DNA from: Polytrichum commune
Taxonomy: Eukaryota > Streptophyta > Polytrichopsida > Polytrichales > Polytrichaceae
DNA length: 64,000 nt
Direction: 5' to 3'
Assembly (NCBI GenBank): GCA_950295325.1
Contig: OX485807.1
Span: 26,011,666-26,075,665, forward strand
Shown piece after piece: positions 42,532 through 54,035 of the stretch. The notes beneath the pieces were generated by a model. That model saw only the letters and a list, made by a program, of their open reading frames with translations. It made no database searches and was not told where the DNA came from. The position numbers were made by a program, and so were the translations under genes. The stretch's first letter is position 1; each line of letters opens with the position of its first letter.

Positions 42532-43914
42532 TCAGAATGCCGCCCCGGCTGTTTTATCTTCTGGTTGAAGCAATGGTAGCCTGTTTTGTCGTCCTAACTG
42601 GAGCGCAATTTTCTGATGGAAGAGCTCCCCGTCTTCCCGCTGGCAGACCGGAGTTCGGATTACCTTCTGAATCGTCTGATCCATGCCGACGTATGCCCCG
42701 ATGCAATTCTCATACATCTCCAAGATCATCCCGATCTGGCCGCCGTGTGAGAAACTGAAGGTGAACATCGCGGCTACACTGCATGCTCCGGCGAGACCGG
42801 TTGTCAGCAACGGAAACGGGAATTGCCATGGCAAGAACTGCAGCATGTTGAGCGCCGCTGCGGCGATAACGAAGCTCTGCGTTAACATCACGAACCTCGC
42901 CGTTTCCCTCACTTTCTTCTGCGCTAACCCTTGGTAGAAGCCAATGTCAGAGCTCCTAAGCTTCTCGGCTACGCCTTTAAGGCTGTCCACCACCTCATTG
43001 CTCCATCCGTTGCTGTTGTTGGCGCACATTTCAGGTCCCGAGAGAGAGCTGTCTCTCATGGTTACGTTAGCGCTGGGAACCTTGGGGAAGTTTCCAAGAT
43101 TCTCCGGTGCCAAGGGGATGGGGTAGGCGTTGAGCTTCGTAAGTTTGTTTTCAAGATACATGTGTGCATCTTCTCGCAGGCGAGGGTCGAGCAGAAGCTC
43201 TTGCTCGATTTCTTTAGCCAAGGTCTTGTACACGTGAGCTGCGGTTCGCTGCTGCTCCGCGAGCTTCGTTGGCTGGAGCTTGTTTGCCAGGAAGATCATC
43301 GCTGCTGCTCCAGTGTTAAGAAGGAATGCGGTCACGGAAATGCTCACAGCCGGTGCGCCGGTCAAGGTGTTGATGGCCGCGAGAGCTCCAGCGGCCACGG
43401 TGGCCATGGTGACTGTGGAGTGGCAGAGCTTGTTCCAGTTGTCTCGCTGGACTCCGAGATCTGCGTGCACCGCAGCGCGGGCTTGTGCCGCGACAGCAAT
43501 GTTGCGAATCAGCGCCACGAGGCGAGAGTCTTCACGGCCTTCGTCGTCTGTCCATCCCTTGGTGTTGCGCTCAGCTGGCGAGCCCGGAGTGCCTGGAGAA
43601 GGTAGCGAGTCGGGCGATTTCCCTGATCGACTCCTGTCTGTTGCGTCTTGAAGCTGGCCGATCATTGCCAGTGGATTAACCGTGGCAGTACTGGCCAGTT
43701 CATTGTTTCTTGAGAATCGGCTTTCACTAGCCTTCCGGTTAATCTGAATCTGTTTTCCTTGGAAATTCGTGCGACGCAGCCCAGCTAATTTCACTGCACC
43801 GCCGCACGATCCTGAGTGTCGTAATCCTCCTGCTGCAAATCGGTTCACTCCGAATGCTGACCGGTGGCTTCTGACACACACTGCACCCGCCGACACTAGC
43901 GAGCTGGTTGCCAT
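42532..43914 (-). CDS. Probable F-box protein At4g22030-like, plastid-type protein without an F-box
   Basis: The ATG at 43914 gives 460 aa in one exon. The open frame extends 46 codons upstream but only through a GAA repeat without ATG. The N-terminal 70 residues are rich in Ser, Ala, Arg and Gly and nearly free of acidic residues, which fits a chloroplast transit peptide. The conserved core has GVQRDNWNKL (residues 154-163), NKLQPTKLAEQQRTA (211-225) and a following helical stretch. These are signatures I remember for the Arabidopsis At4g22030 group. Hydrophobic segments at about 168-210 and 340-386 suggest two or more membrane-spanning hairpins. I see no F-box motif, so the family's inherited name is probably misleading. 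The function is unknown; a plastid membrane location is inference. The length fits the family. Confidence 0.85.
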   Translation of the reverse strand: MATSSLVSAGAVCVRSHRSAFGVNRFAAGGLRHSGSCGGAVKLAGLRRTNFQGKQIQINRKASESRFSRNNELASTATVNPLAMIGQLQDATDRSRSGKSPDSLPSPGTPGSPAERNTKGWTDDEGREDSRLVALIRNIAVAAQARAAVHADLGVQRDNWNKLCHSTVTMATVAAGALAAINTLTGAPAVSISVTAFLLNTGAAAMIFLANKLQPTKLAEQQRTAAHVYKTLAKEIEQELLLDPRLREDAHMYLENKLTKLNAYPIPLAPENLGNFPKVPSANVTMRDSSLSGPEMCANNSNGWSNEVVDSLKGVAEKLRSSDIGFYQGLAQKKVRETARFVMLTQSFVIAAAALNMLQFLPWQFPFPLLTTGLAGACSVAAMFTFSFSHGGQIGMILEMYENCIGAYVGMDQTIQKVIRTPVCQREDGELFHQKIALQLGRQNRLPLLQPEDKTAGAAF

Positions 43915-43959
43915 CTCGATGGAATCTGTAAAACCCAATCTAAAACAAAACCTAATCAA

Positions 43960-43989
43960 TTCTTCTTCTTCTTCTTCTTCTTCTTCTTT
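43960..43989 (-). repeat. (GAA)n in the 5' UTR of the At4g22030-like gene
   Basis: About ten GAA units on the coding strand, 45 nt upstream of the ATG. Purine-rich trinucleotide runs are common in plant leaders. It makes the upstream frame look coding (poly-Glu). Confidence 0.85.
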
Positions 43990-44168
43990 CTGTGACTTGA
44001 TTAGTTTTTTTTTCCTCTCTCTCACTCGTAATTCTCCGATGTGTTCGCGCACTTATGAAAACTTAACAATCTGTTTCTGATATCAAGCTCGGAGTTAATC
44101 CTCCGATGATTTAAAAAGAGAGCCGTCTTCTTCTGACCTTCAACACAGATCTGAGCAACACAGAACCG

Positions 44169-44178
44169 TGATATATAC
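44169..44178 (-). promoter_or_regulatory. TATA-like box of the At4g22030-like gene
   Basis: The minus strand reads TCGTATATATCACGG about 260 nt upstream of the ATG. Initiation some 30 nt further on would leave a leader of about 225 nt that includes the GAA repeat. Confidence 0.45.
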
Positions 44179-44349
44179 GACTTGATCTGTACTTTCTGTT
44201 TCTCCTTCTCCGATGATGACTTCACACACATTCATAAAAGCACTTGGAAGCTGGAATTCTGTCTCTCATGTCGAACTTGGGATTTCTTCTGATCCTTGGA
44301 TGATGGTTCAAACGGCGAGTTGCAGTCTTCTTCCGATGAGTCGATGTCT

Positions 44350-47300
44350 AGTTAGATAAGATGTGATGCATGGTGGCTGCCGCTACGTATATATTTGGAT
44401 CCAAGTCTTGACAAATGGAGCCGCAAAGACTTGGGAGAGTGCTGCTGCTGGTGGACCCAACCATATCTCAGCCGACATGGTTAGTTTGTACTCGGAGTTG
44501 ACTGGACGGGATTCGTGTTGCTGCCGTGTTCAGGTGAGACCTCCAAGTCAAATATTTCTCGTCATTTTCCTTCTCGTCCACTGCAGTCATCCAATATCAG
44601 GGATGCATATTGTCTGTGGGGGACCACTTGGTCTACCCGGGGGCCAATTATATTTAGTATTCACAACTTCTTTCAGTCTGATCTCGTTATTCAAGTTAAA
44701 TTTCAAAGAGTCGTTCACATTAACAAGTGAAAACGTCACGCTGATCTCATCTAGAATATATGACACCATCTTTCCCATATATGTAGTAATTTTGGAGATA
44801 TTTTTTCACCCTTTCCATTTTGTAATTTAGCACGCGTTTTTCAAAGTGGAAAGGTGAAGGTTTAAATTGTGAGTCACCCATATTAATTTACACCACCTCC
44901 TTACTTGAAAATAGCGGTGTCAATAAAATGTTCCCCTTCTCAATGAAAAAGAAAATGAGATAACTTATTTTTCATGAATGATTTAATTATAGAGAGCGTA
45001 TATTTTTCATCCTTCCACCTTGTAATAATAAAAGTTGTACAAAGCTGAAAGTTGAAAGGTTGTGCATAATGACAATTTCATTACATTTGGATAATTATGA
45101 AAATAATTGAGATAATTTTGGTGGAGCATGCCTAGAATTTATTAGGCTAGACCAGATCTCGGGGGGGATAGTCATTGGTTGGAGTAGCAATATACGTGCG
45201 AACAAATGATAGGGTATTTTAAAAACATGGGGGCAAAAAATTATAAATGGACTTAAGAGTAATGTAGGGTATCAAAAATGGCACTGGACATCTTTAAAGT
45301 ACTATAGGGTATGGAATAATAGGTAATTTGAAATTATAAGTAATGCAAGCCATTTTTCTATTAACCCAAAGTAGAAATTTACATAATGATAGCATTTGAA
45401 AAAAAGAAGAGAATTGAAAGTAATACCCCCCTATAAAATAGTGGTTGTTCGCACCTATATCCTTAACTTTTTAGCACACTGCCCCCCCCCCCCCCCCCGA
45501 GGACCAGATACCAATTGTTGGTATAGGGCTGGTTGTTGATGCCCACACTCTACCCACATTGGTATTGATAATGGTAATGATAGTTGGGACAGAAAAAATG
45601 ACCAACTTGGTATGAGGTTGGCCATGGATATGTGGTGGCCCTTTATGTTGAAGGTGAAAATGGTGAAAACATCTCATAGCTCAAATAGGTTCATTTATTT
45701 ATTTGTGTAAATCCAAAATCAACATCAAAAGTCTCAAATAAGTCTACTAAGATTAGGAGGAGATTGAGTTGGAATTAATCAAACACAAACCTGAGACAAC
45801 CTTTAATTGGTTGCCACAAATCTCAGGTTACATGGGGCCATGAAAAGATGTACTAGATTATACCAATATTATAGATAGCTCTAGAGATAGGAAAGGGGAA
45901 ATTTTATTAAGACTATGACCTGATAGGGAGGGTTGCTAAGATGCAACCTTGAAAAACTACATAGTCTGAATACTTGAGGGAGAAAGGGGGCTATTAAATT
46001 TTTATTTTAATATAATAATTTATTTTCATTTTCATTTTAGGCCATTGATGTGTGGAGTTAATTTTCTTTGATATTGTTGAGAGGGCAATTGTCTGGTGTA
46101 TATATTGACTTGCAATATTTAACTACATTGAATTGTCTGGCATTTGAGCCAATTTAAATCCAATTGATTAAAGTGTTGCATATGATTCATTCTCTCTATG
46201 CACACTATTCACTTGCAAATTGATTGTCTGTGATTGAGTGTAGGAAGGTGTGGCTAGGGGGAGTGAACTGGTCCACATGCTGATTGGGTAGAAAGTACAA
46301 GTGTTATTGAAATTGAGTAATTGGCAACATATGATCCTTCGATAAGTCTTTGGGGAAGTGTGTGTATTGATATTTTGGTGATGAAATCATAATTTCTATA
46401 TTGGGCATTGAATGACTTCTCCGGGTGCCACACTATGGTCTAAGATGGATAAAACAAGGATCACCGTGTCATTTTGTGGAGACTGCGATTAACTCGTAGT
46501 GATTCCTACTTTGAGATTGGCAGGATTCATGGTGTCAATTAGATTTATTCAAAAACCATTCTTCACCCCATAGTCTAATAAGTTAGTCCGTGAACGGTTG
46601 AGGCAATTGTCTCTGGCCGAGCCATTAGCTAGGTCAATAGGAGAAGAAGATATGAGCTAAGTGTAAATCAGAGGGAAGCGGGAGAGGCTATCGACTCAAG
46701 TGTCTGGTGCCATCGAATTCAAGAGTTTCTAACTTTTGGCAGATTTGATGATAGTGCCGAAAGGGCATTGGACTGTGGCTTGTGACGATGAAGAGCAACG
46801 TGGGAGGAGCCTGTTCCAATATACTGAAGTTAGCGTAAAGACGAAGACTGTACCAACTGGTCCACATGTTAATTGTTCTATTCATTAGTTAGGCAATGGA
46901 CTGAGTAATTAATTATTTGGCTAAAAAGGAATTTGCAAGAATTGTAGTGAGCTTTCTAGTTCAAATTAAATAGATCTAGTTAACACCGTGAGACCATTGA
47001 ATACGTCAAAGTGTCTTTGGTTTTGGTAAACAAAGACAAATGGGATACTTTATGCAAGCCAATGAATAGTGACTATGCATATGCTTGTGCACTACACCTG
47101 GTCTCACTAAAATGAACTCACTGCCATATTATTGACGGGGTAATTAAAATGAGGTGAGTGACTGTCATAGTTGCAAGTATTGACAGGGAGAGACTTATAA
47201 CCTTGTACCTCTCACCCCTAAATCAATTGTCAGTCATAACCCTAAGTAAAGTGAAATAACCTTGTGTTCTCCTTAATAAAACTTATCTGAGACACCTAGA

Positions 47301-47865
47301 TCATACACAAATCACCTTTTAAATCTTCTCTAAGTGTTTCCTTGGGTTTGTTTGCAACCAAAAACTAGACTACAACAAAATGTTAATCAATAGTGAATCA
47401 TCAGTCTAAACTTGAATAATTCATTGTATGTTGAACTTTGATTAATTTGTAAACCATATGCAAGGAAATTTGTAACCATCCAATGTTGAAGAATTAGTGA
47501 TAGGAGGATTATGTCATGATCTTTGTGATGAATATATTGCAATTTATTTTGAAAGTAGAGTTGATTGTAAAGAAACCGAGGAAATTGTAGAAATATTCAA
47601 ATGGATTTGTCCATTGTGGGTTAAATTGGAACGTCTTGGAGAGGTTATTGGAGTTTTGGGCTTTGACACATTTCACCTTTATATAACTAGGAATATTTCA
47701 ATTTCTTTGCCAACTATATGCACATGTATAATCTAGACACATTTTGCACCTCTCATCACTTGTGCACATTGTCAACTCGAAGTAAAAGAAATTTCAATAG
47801 ACGACCAACTCAAAAAAAATTCAAACTTTTGAAACCTCCAAATAGGAGCAAATGAAGTTTCATAC
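44350..47865. other. No gene recognised; short repeat E and a 17-base poly-C
   Basis: AT-rich. A motif of about 70 bp (CAAAGTGGAAAGGTGAAGGTTT at 44842; ACAAAGCTGAAAGTTGAAAGG at 45038; ACAAAGGGGAAAGTTGAAGG at about 48338) recurs and is called repeat E here. C17 lies at 45482-45498. The 155-codon frame at 44363-44830 has no family motif. Confidence 0.35.
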
Positions 47866-47868
47866 TTA

Positions 47869-47990
47869 GGGTTAGTTTCCATGTAGGCCACTTGCCCATC
47901 AGTTTCTAGTGAAAATGTAGATTCTATTTAGTGGAATCTACATTTCCACTATAATCTTGGTGGGTGAGCAGCCTACATGGAAACTAACCC
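47869..47990. mobile_element. 122-bp hairpin MITE (Tourist-like) with TTA duplication
   Basis: The 5' arm GGGTTAGTTTCCATGTAGGC pairs perfectly with the 3' arm GCCTACATGGAAACTAACCC. Inner blocks (AGTGAAAATGTAGATTC and GAATCTACATTTCCACT) also pair, so almost the whole element folds. TTA lies on each side (47866-47868 and 47991-47993). Confidence 0.9.
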
Positions 47991-47993
47991 TTA

Positions 47994-49345
47994 GTGTTTT
48001 TCCTGGCATTGACACAGTTTTGGGAAATGACCACAAATGGCAAACATGGGACATTTCTGTAAAGATTCAATCCCCACTTTTTTGTGGCTCTGAGGTTAAT
48101 TGTGTTTTGTAATGCAGTTGACTTTGAATTTATTAATAAGCTTTTAAAAGTGATTGAGTGTAACTCAGTTGTAATGTGCCATTTGTAGTTCTTTATGAAG
48201 AGTGATCATAACCAAGGGCATATTTCCATTGAGAAGGCCACACGTAATGTTGATGTCATCACGGATTTATGGCACAACCTCATCCCCATGCAAAGCAATT
48301 ATTATTTGACTTTTTAATTCCTTCCACAGGTTTTAATTTACAAAGGGGAAAGTTGAAGGTTTGACTATGACCAATAAAAACACTGTTATACCTACTTGGA
48401 CACGACGTCATCATTATGTGGCTGCTTCGCAATGGAAACGCACCATGTCAACATATATATTGATCGGGGTGGGCAATTAGTATGTTTTGTGGTAAGTTCT
48501 TCTTTCTTCTTTCTTCTTCTTTTTGATTTTTATTCTCTAATAAATAAACTTAATTCAAAATTTTGAATAAATTATTATTTTTAGGGCAGGGGGTTGTGGA
48601 GAAGGGGAGAGGGGGATACTATTATGTATGGGATCCGGATTTGAATGCACCAAGTTATTGTTAAAGACAAAGTCACTTTTATTGAGCCCTATTGTTACTC
48701 AGATTGTGCAAGAGACATGAATTTTGTAACTCACTATGTTTTGGTACAAAAGTATCTATTTGATGGAAAATTTTGGTTACATCATAACACATGTGCTTGA
48801 ATCCAACAACCTTACAATATCATGTAAAGAGAACATCACTTCAATCTAGTAGGTGAGGCCACCCTAACTTCATGCACACACTATAAGTAGATGAGAACCA
48901 GATGAGAAACCTCCTCCAAACCAACATAAGAAATGAGTGTGAAGCTTGACCTTGAAAGCCTAAATTAAACAAAGTTCGATTGTAATGTTTTTGGATGTTG
49001 AGGGATGGTAATGTTTTTTTCAACCATCTTCAAGTACGTAGACCATAAATACGAGCCTACACGAATCTCACATTTTTTCTACTCTTTTGATATGCTATGT
49101 ATTTTCTTATGCCCACATAATGGTAGGTATTAAGTACATTCCTTTTTTTTTATATATACAACCTTAATAAAAGTAGGGACATTGTATTATTTATACATGT
49201 TTTCTTTCATTTGGTTTTTTTCTTATAGATCAAGTGGACACTATGTTCTAACCCACGTAGTTTCCCAACTTTTCTAAATGCCCATCCCCATACATATTTC
49301 TTGGCCAATACCAATTTTTTAGAATTAAAATATTAATAGGGGAGT
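47994..49345. other. No gene recognised
   Basis: AT-rich with a TTCTTCTTTCTTCTTTCTTCTTC stretch at about 48500-48522. No structure beyond repeat E near 48310-48380. Confidence 0.35.
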
Positions 49346-49349
49346 GGGC

Positions 49350-49640
49350 TTTGAATGGACACTTTTAGCTCAGATTCACGTGCTTCTTGAAAACTTGTAG
49401 GACATAAATACACGATCAACATGAGATGGTTAACAAATCTAATTCAAGTCCATAACCATTACTCTCATAAATTTAGAGCTCAAATGTATACAACACCCCC
49501 CCCCTCCACACACACACACTCACACCAAATAGTGTTGACTTACAAACTTAGAATAGGTAACATATTGTGAGCATGTAGGTAGAATTTCTTTTGAAAACAT
49601 GTCTTCCTAGTGTTTGTTATTAGATCCACACCTAAGGTAG
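49350..49640 (+). repeat. Dispersed repeat A, near full-length copy
   Basis: ATGAGATGGTTAACAAATCT, AGAGCTCAAATG, TAGTGTTGACTTACAAACTTAGAATAGGT and CTAGTGTTTGTTATTAGATCC follow the order of 12205-12482. A C9 run and a CA repeat at 49497-49520 have expanded inside it. Confidence 0.55.
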
Positions 49641-50065
49641 AAAAACGGGAAAAAATAAAAATAAACTAATTTAGCTAGAAATAGTGGATTGAAATTCGTG
49701 CAATATTTTTCAAAGACGGAGTAGAGGAAATGATGAGGAACGCAAGTTGTTCCATAATTTAATACCATGTAATTAATTAGTTACATTGTCCCAGAGAGGT
49801 AAGCCAGTCAAACCCCTTACTTGTACAATGGAGTCTCCTTGATTTAAGCATTAGAACATCCTACTTTGCATACGAATGCACACAAAACGGTCAACTCAAT
49901 GACACCCAAAAGTAATCCCAAGTGCTGGAAAAACATGACCTATCTGGTCAATCACTGCATCTTATTCGGGCCACCACTATTACAATTAACCATTTTGGAT
50001 CCACACAAAAACCATTCTACTCCTAGTCTAGTGCACCAGTGATGGTCATTCATTAAAGTCGGAAA
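49630..50065 (+). repeat. Inverted duplication D, empty-site copy
   Basis: Matches the reverse complement of 53015-54035 in order: CTAAGGTAGA, TTCGTGCAATATTTTTCAAAG, GGAGTAGAGGAAATGATGAGG, TTTGCATACGAATGCACACAAAACGG, CTCAATGACACCCAAAAGTA, TGCATCTT, CACCACT, and ACCTAGTCTA-like sequence. It contains one CTCAATG where the partner copy contains a 580-bp MITE flanked by two. Confidence 0.75.
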
Positions 50066-50393
50066 ATGAAAAACAAACAAACACCACTCCTTACAGATGT
50101 CCAAAGATAGACAACCGAAGTAATTAATAACCGAAGTAAAGGCCGGCCAAAGTAATGCCTGCCTTCCAGGCTGGAGTCTGCATGCAGGGCCCTTTTTGTT
50201 TTAATGCATGTCTTCCCAAGGGGGGTGGAATGTAGAAAGTCGTTGTGTATGTATATACGGAAGGCAAAAAAGGTCCGTTATATATGGAATTTGGTGTTTG
50301 CAAGTACAATTGCACCGAGTAAGCTTGACATTATATATAACTTATACGGAGAGGAGAAGAAATGTGAAAGGTCAAAAGTCCGCTCAAGAATGA

Positions 50394-50416
50394 ATGAATG
50401 AATGAATGAATGAATG
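50394..50416. repeat. (GAAT)n microsatellite
   Basis: Six GAAT units in a row. Confidence 0.9.
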
Positions 50417-50619
50417 ACGCAAAGTTGATGAATTGAGAGGGTCAAAATTTCTGCCATCTTAAGTGCGAGTCCGCGGGACTTGGTGGATTTTTTATCGTTA
50501 AATTAGAAAGCAGGTCTTAAACATGCTTTTCTTTTCATTATTTTTAATTTAAAAATGATATTTTAAAAACAATTTTAAAGCTCTGTGTCCACTCCTTGGA
50601 GGATATGAAACACTTTGTT

Positions 50620-50770
50620 AACTAGCTAGGTGTGAGATGATTTTGGTCCGGTGGGCGCGCACAGCTCAATGTAGCATATTACGTGATGTAGTCCTTTCTT
50701 TGACTATACATGTTGTTTTGGTGTCTGTTCTTAGATCTACATTTAATCACACACCACTCCAATGTTATAT
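50620..50770 (+). repeat. Dispersed repeat A, divergent partial copy
   Basis: GTGTGAGATGATTTTGG, AGCTCAATGTAGCATATTACG, GTTTTGGTGTCTGTTCTTAG and ATCTACATTTAATCACACACC resemble repeat A. Confidence 0.4.
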
Positions 50771-51697
50771 GGTGTTTGGTTAAGATTAGCCCATTTATCT
50801 TAACTTGTGTACTTACATGACCTCATGTCAATACTTTTGGTAGCTGATTCATGGATAGACTGTGAACTTTATGAAGTCTTTTTGGGTATATAGGGTTTAG
50901 GGTTATATATATATTGTTATGGGCCACATTGCACAATAATTCTCTAGGACCCCGCATCAGTTTTCAACCCATGCCAAGTCTAGCTTGAATTGTTTAAAGT
51001 CGGTGCTAGTCATATTGATATTTTTCCTAGAAAATTTATGTTTGCTATTACTTTCTTTTGTGCTACTTTGGTCCTTGAACTAATACTCAAGGTGTTGGTC
51101 TAAAATCTCTATAAAGATTTAGGGTCCAAAACTTGGAGTCTTGGGTCCACATTCATTCCACATGACTAGGCAATTAGTGTGGCCCACATTAATTATTCTC
51201 ACATGAAATTGATGCCCACACTAATATGACTATGTAGTGGAGTTAAATGTGACATAGTCCAATCGCAATTTAGGCAATTTACACACAATATGTAACTTGG
51301 CCCCCATCAATTTAAACACATGATAATAATCATGATGCTTTGGTGATATTTGGTGCACTTTCAATTTAACCATGGCACCTCATCTCTTTATTCTCTCTTT
51401 CAACAAGTGTGGCTCATAAAGGTGATCTCACTCTTTGGTATAGTTATTTTCAAACTCCTTTTCCCTAATATGAATCGTGCTTTTAGAACATGGTGATTGT
51501 TGCTTATAGCTAGAAGTCCATGATATATGTGGATGAATATGATGAAACGCAAAAAGCAAGCTACGCCAAATTTCTTGCCTTGGCGTGTGTTAAAGACACG
51601 TGATTACTCAACTTGTAGAATGAGTGAAAGCTTTATTGTGTGCCTTCACTCACTAGGAGAAATATTTTTCCACAGCAACTGTCTGTTTTAACTGAAA
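50771..51697. other. No gene recognised
   Basis: AT-rich. AATTAGTGTGGCCCACATT at about 51174 shares its core with 33636. No gene. Confidence 0.35.
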
Positions 51698-51700
51698 TCA

Positions 51701-52182
51701 GGGCCACTTCACACATGAGCCAAGAGCCGTGACCATGAAATTGTGAGAGCCCAAAAGAAAGTGTTCAAAGGCCGTCCCAACACACCTCCAAAATCATGTA
51801 GTGTGATCACGGACCCTCAAGTGTACTGTGAAGTCATATGTGACCGGGCCGTCAACCAAATGCTAATTCAAAAAAATTCTATTCATGCAAGGTCCTCACA
51901 CATGATAAAATGGAATAAAGCAACAATTGTGAGCGTTCAGAGTGCCTAAGGCCTCCCTCCAAGAGGTGCCTTTTGAAAGTAGTCCAAGTGACTGTGAAAC
52001 ATGATCCATTTGATGCCATGTAAGAATCCATGTAGACTTTTACATCCATCTTGCATTCACATACTCCATTGGTCCCTCAAATGTAGTGTGAAGCGAACTC
52101 GGACCGGCTCTGCCTTTTCCACCAATGAGAGTGCGTGAAGTGTAATGATCACGGGCTCTCAGTCTCGTGTGTGAAGTGGCCC
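51701..52182. mobile_element. Harbinger-like MITE, copy 3
   Basis: Starts GGGCCACTTCACACATGAGCC and ends CGTGTGTGAAGTGGCCC. TCA lies on each side (51698-51700 and 52183-52185). It is the cleanest member of the family with 11104-11607 and 22375-22835. Confidence 0.85.
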
Positions 52183-52185
52183 TCA

Positions 52186-53014
52186 GTCTCACTTTCTTAC
52201 TAAACGAGTGTGTGGTTGCCTACCATCCGTATTCAATTTGAACAAGTTTTTTGGGACAAAATTTCATGGCACCGGTATCTTAGATAGGATTGAGATCATA
52301 ACATTACTTAGCTGGTGGGCTGTGTTCAACTGCTCTGACTTCATATTCAATTTGAAGCACTGAGATCCCGGCATCTGGAGACTTGATTCTCGAATATACT
52401 ATTGGCCCCATGAACACAGCTCATAACCTGAGCGATGTAATAGTCACTGCAATTTTCTGCGTACTTGCAAAATTTCCCACATCATCGGTTGCTAACAAAG
52501 TTTAACTCATATCAACACATAATACCATTGTGCTTTCAACGGTGAATGTTTCGGGTCCATTTTCCTATAAATGATGTTGTCATGGTTGGTTTGATTCTCC
52601 GCCCTTTTTGAGACACTAAAAAATTGACCTATCTACGGGGTCCTAGAATCTTAGTTTTCATTTATATGACTTGAAAGAGCATGACCTTCATGGAAGCCAC
52701 CAAGAGTTGACCCTCCCCCCTTGGTTGTGGTGACTTAATTTTTCTTTGCACAAGGTTTAGAGGGAGCAATTAATGTTTTGTGGCACCTACTAAGGGGAGG
52801 GTGAAAGCATTAAGAAAACGTTGTATACTCCGGTGGTTTCTATTTTAAGTCAACTTTGACCTTTAATATGGGGACGTTTAATCTTGAGAACTATTGTGAA
52901 GTCCAATGGAATGAGTTAATAACAAAATGTAGACAAGCAGGTTTTTTTTTATTGCACCCCCTATACGTACTGTGAACTGAAATCATAGGAAATGTACTAT
53001 GTAGTACGGTAAAG
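52186..53014. other. No gene recognised
   Basis: Intergenic DNA without inverted or tandem repeats that I can see. Short frames only. Confidence 0.35.
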
Positions 53015-54035
53015 AAAATAAAAAACGGTGAATGACCACTACTAGTGTAGTAGACTAGGTGTACGATGATTCTAGTGTGGACCCAAAATAACTAATTGTA
53101 AAAGTGGTGGCGTGAGAAAGATGCAATGATTGGCCGAATAGGCATTGTTTCACACCACTTGCGATCACTTTTGGGTACCATTGAGCCCGGGTACGCAACT
53201 CCCGTATTACATGGTCCTGATTATAATCACTTATAATGCGTTTTTAGTCCAATATTGAGTGATACAATTTGTTTTAATGTAGGAAACCCTTGTAGCCCTT
53301 CTAACAAGGAATCCAAAAATGTAATTATATATAGGAAATGAATATATTTTGAAGCATATAATTGCATTAAAAACCTAATTATATGATTTTTTTAATACAG
53401 GTACCATAGGTCAAACTACCCAACTTTTTGGACATTTTAATAAAATTTTAACATTGTGAATGAATTATAATTTTAATGGGAGGCAACTATTCGTGGCTTA
53501 TAATTTTAATGGGAGGCTTACTAAATATGCAACCCAACTTTTTTTTCATCTCATTTATTTAATTTGGTCTTCACCCAACTTTTTTTTCATCTCATTTTAT
53601 TTAATTTGGTCTTTACCCAACTTTTTTTTCATCTCATTTTATTTAATTTGGTCTTCACCCAACTTTTTGATCATTTTAATTTGATATAATTTTTACAAAA
53701 GCCGTCCTCTAAGCCGTTTTAAGTATGATGCCCCCTGCGTATAATATGGGAGTTGCGTACCCGGGCCATTGAGTTAACCGTTTTGTGTGCATTCATATGC
53801 AAAGTCGGATATTTTGATGGTCAAATTAGGGAGGCTAACAAGTAGTGGGTTTGACTTACTTGCCTCTTCAAAAAAAAATGTAACTTATTATTTACATGGA
53901 ATAAAATTATGAAAGAACTTGCATTCCTCATTATTTCCTCTACTCCGTCGCTGAAAAATATTGCACAAATTTCAAGCCATACTTTTTGGTGGGATCAACT
54001 TATTTTCATCATTTTCCGTATATCTACCTTAGAAC
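53015..54035 (-). repeat. Inverted duplication D, copy split by a MITE
   Basis: The reverse complement matches 49630-50065 on both sides of 53186-53765: 53015-53185 matches the last third and 53766-54035 the first two thirds. The break is exactly at the MITE's target duplication. Confidence 0.75.
53186..53765. mobile_element. 580-bp hAT-like MITE with 8-bp target duplication, copy 1
   Basis: Ends CCCGGGTACGCAACTCCC and GGGAGTTGCGTACCCGGG are perfect inverse copies. CCATTGAG flanks both sides (53178-53185 and 53766-53773). An 8-bp duplication is typical of hAT transposons. Inside are three units of about 41 bp (CCCAACTTTTTTTTCATCTC...ATTTGGTCTT). No transposase. The short frame at 53460-53684 is only this repeat. 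Confidence 0.9.

Noticed and set aside
43915-44052. N-terminal extension of the At4g22030-like protein with poly-Glu
   Set aside because: It has no ATG and is the translation of a GAA repeat in the leader. The ATG at 43914 starts a typical transit peptide.
44363-44830. 155-codon frame upstream of the At4g22030-like gene
   Set aside because: No ATG context, domain or composition bias supports it. It overlaps an equally long opposite-strand frame.
53460-53684. 74-codon frame with repeated FHLIYLIWSSP-type peptide (and its counterpart at 62942-63124)
   Set aside because: It is the translation of the 41-bp tandem unit inside the hAT-like MITE.
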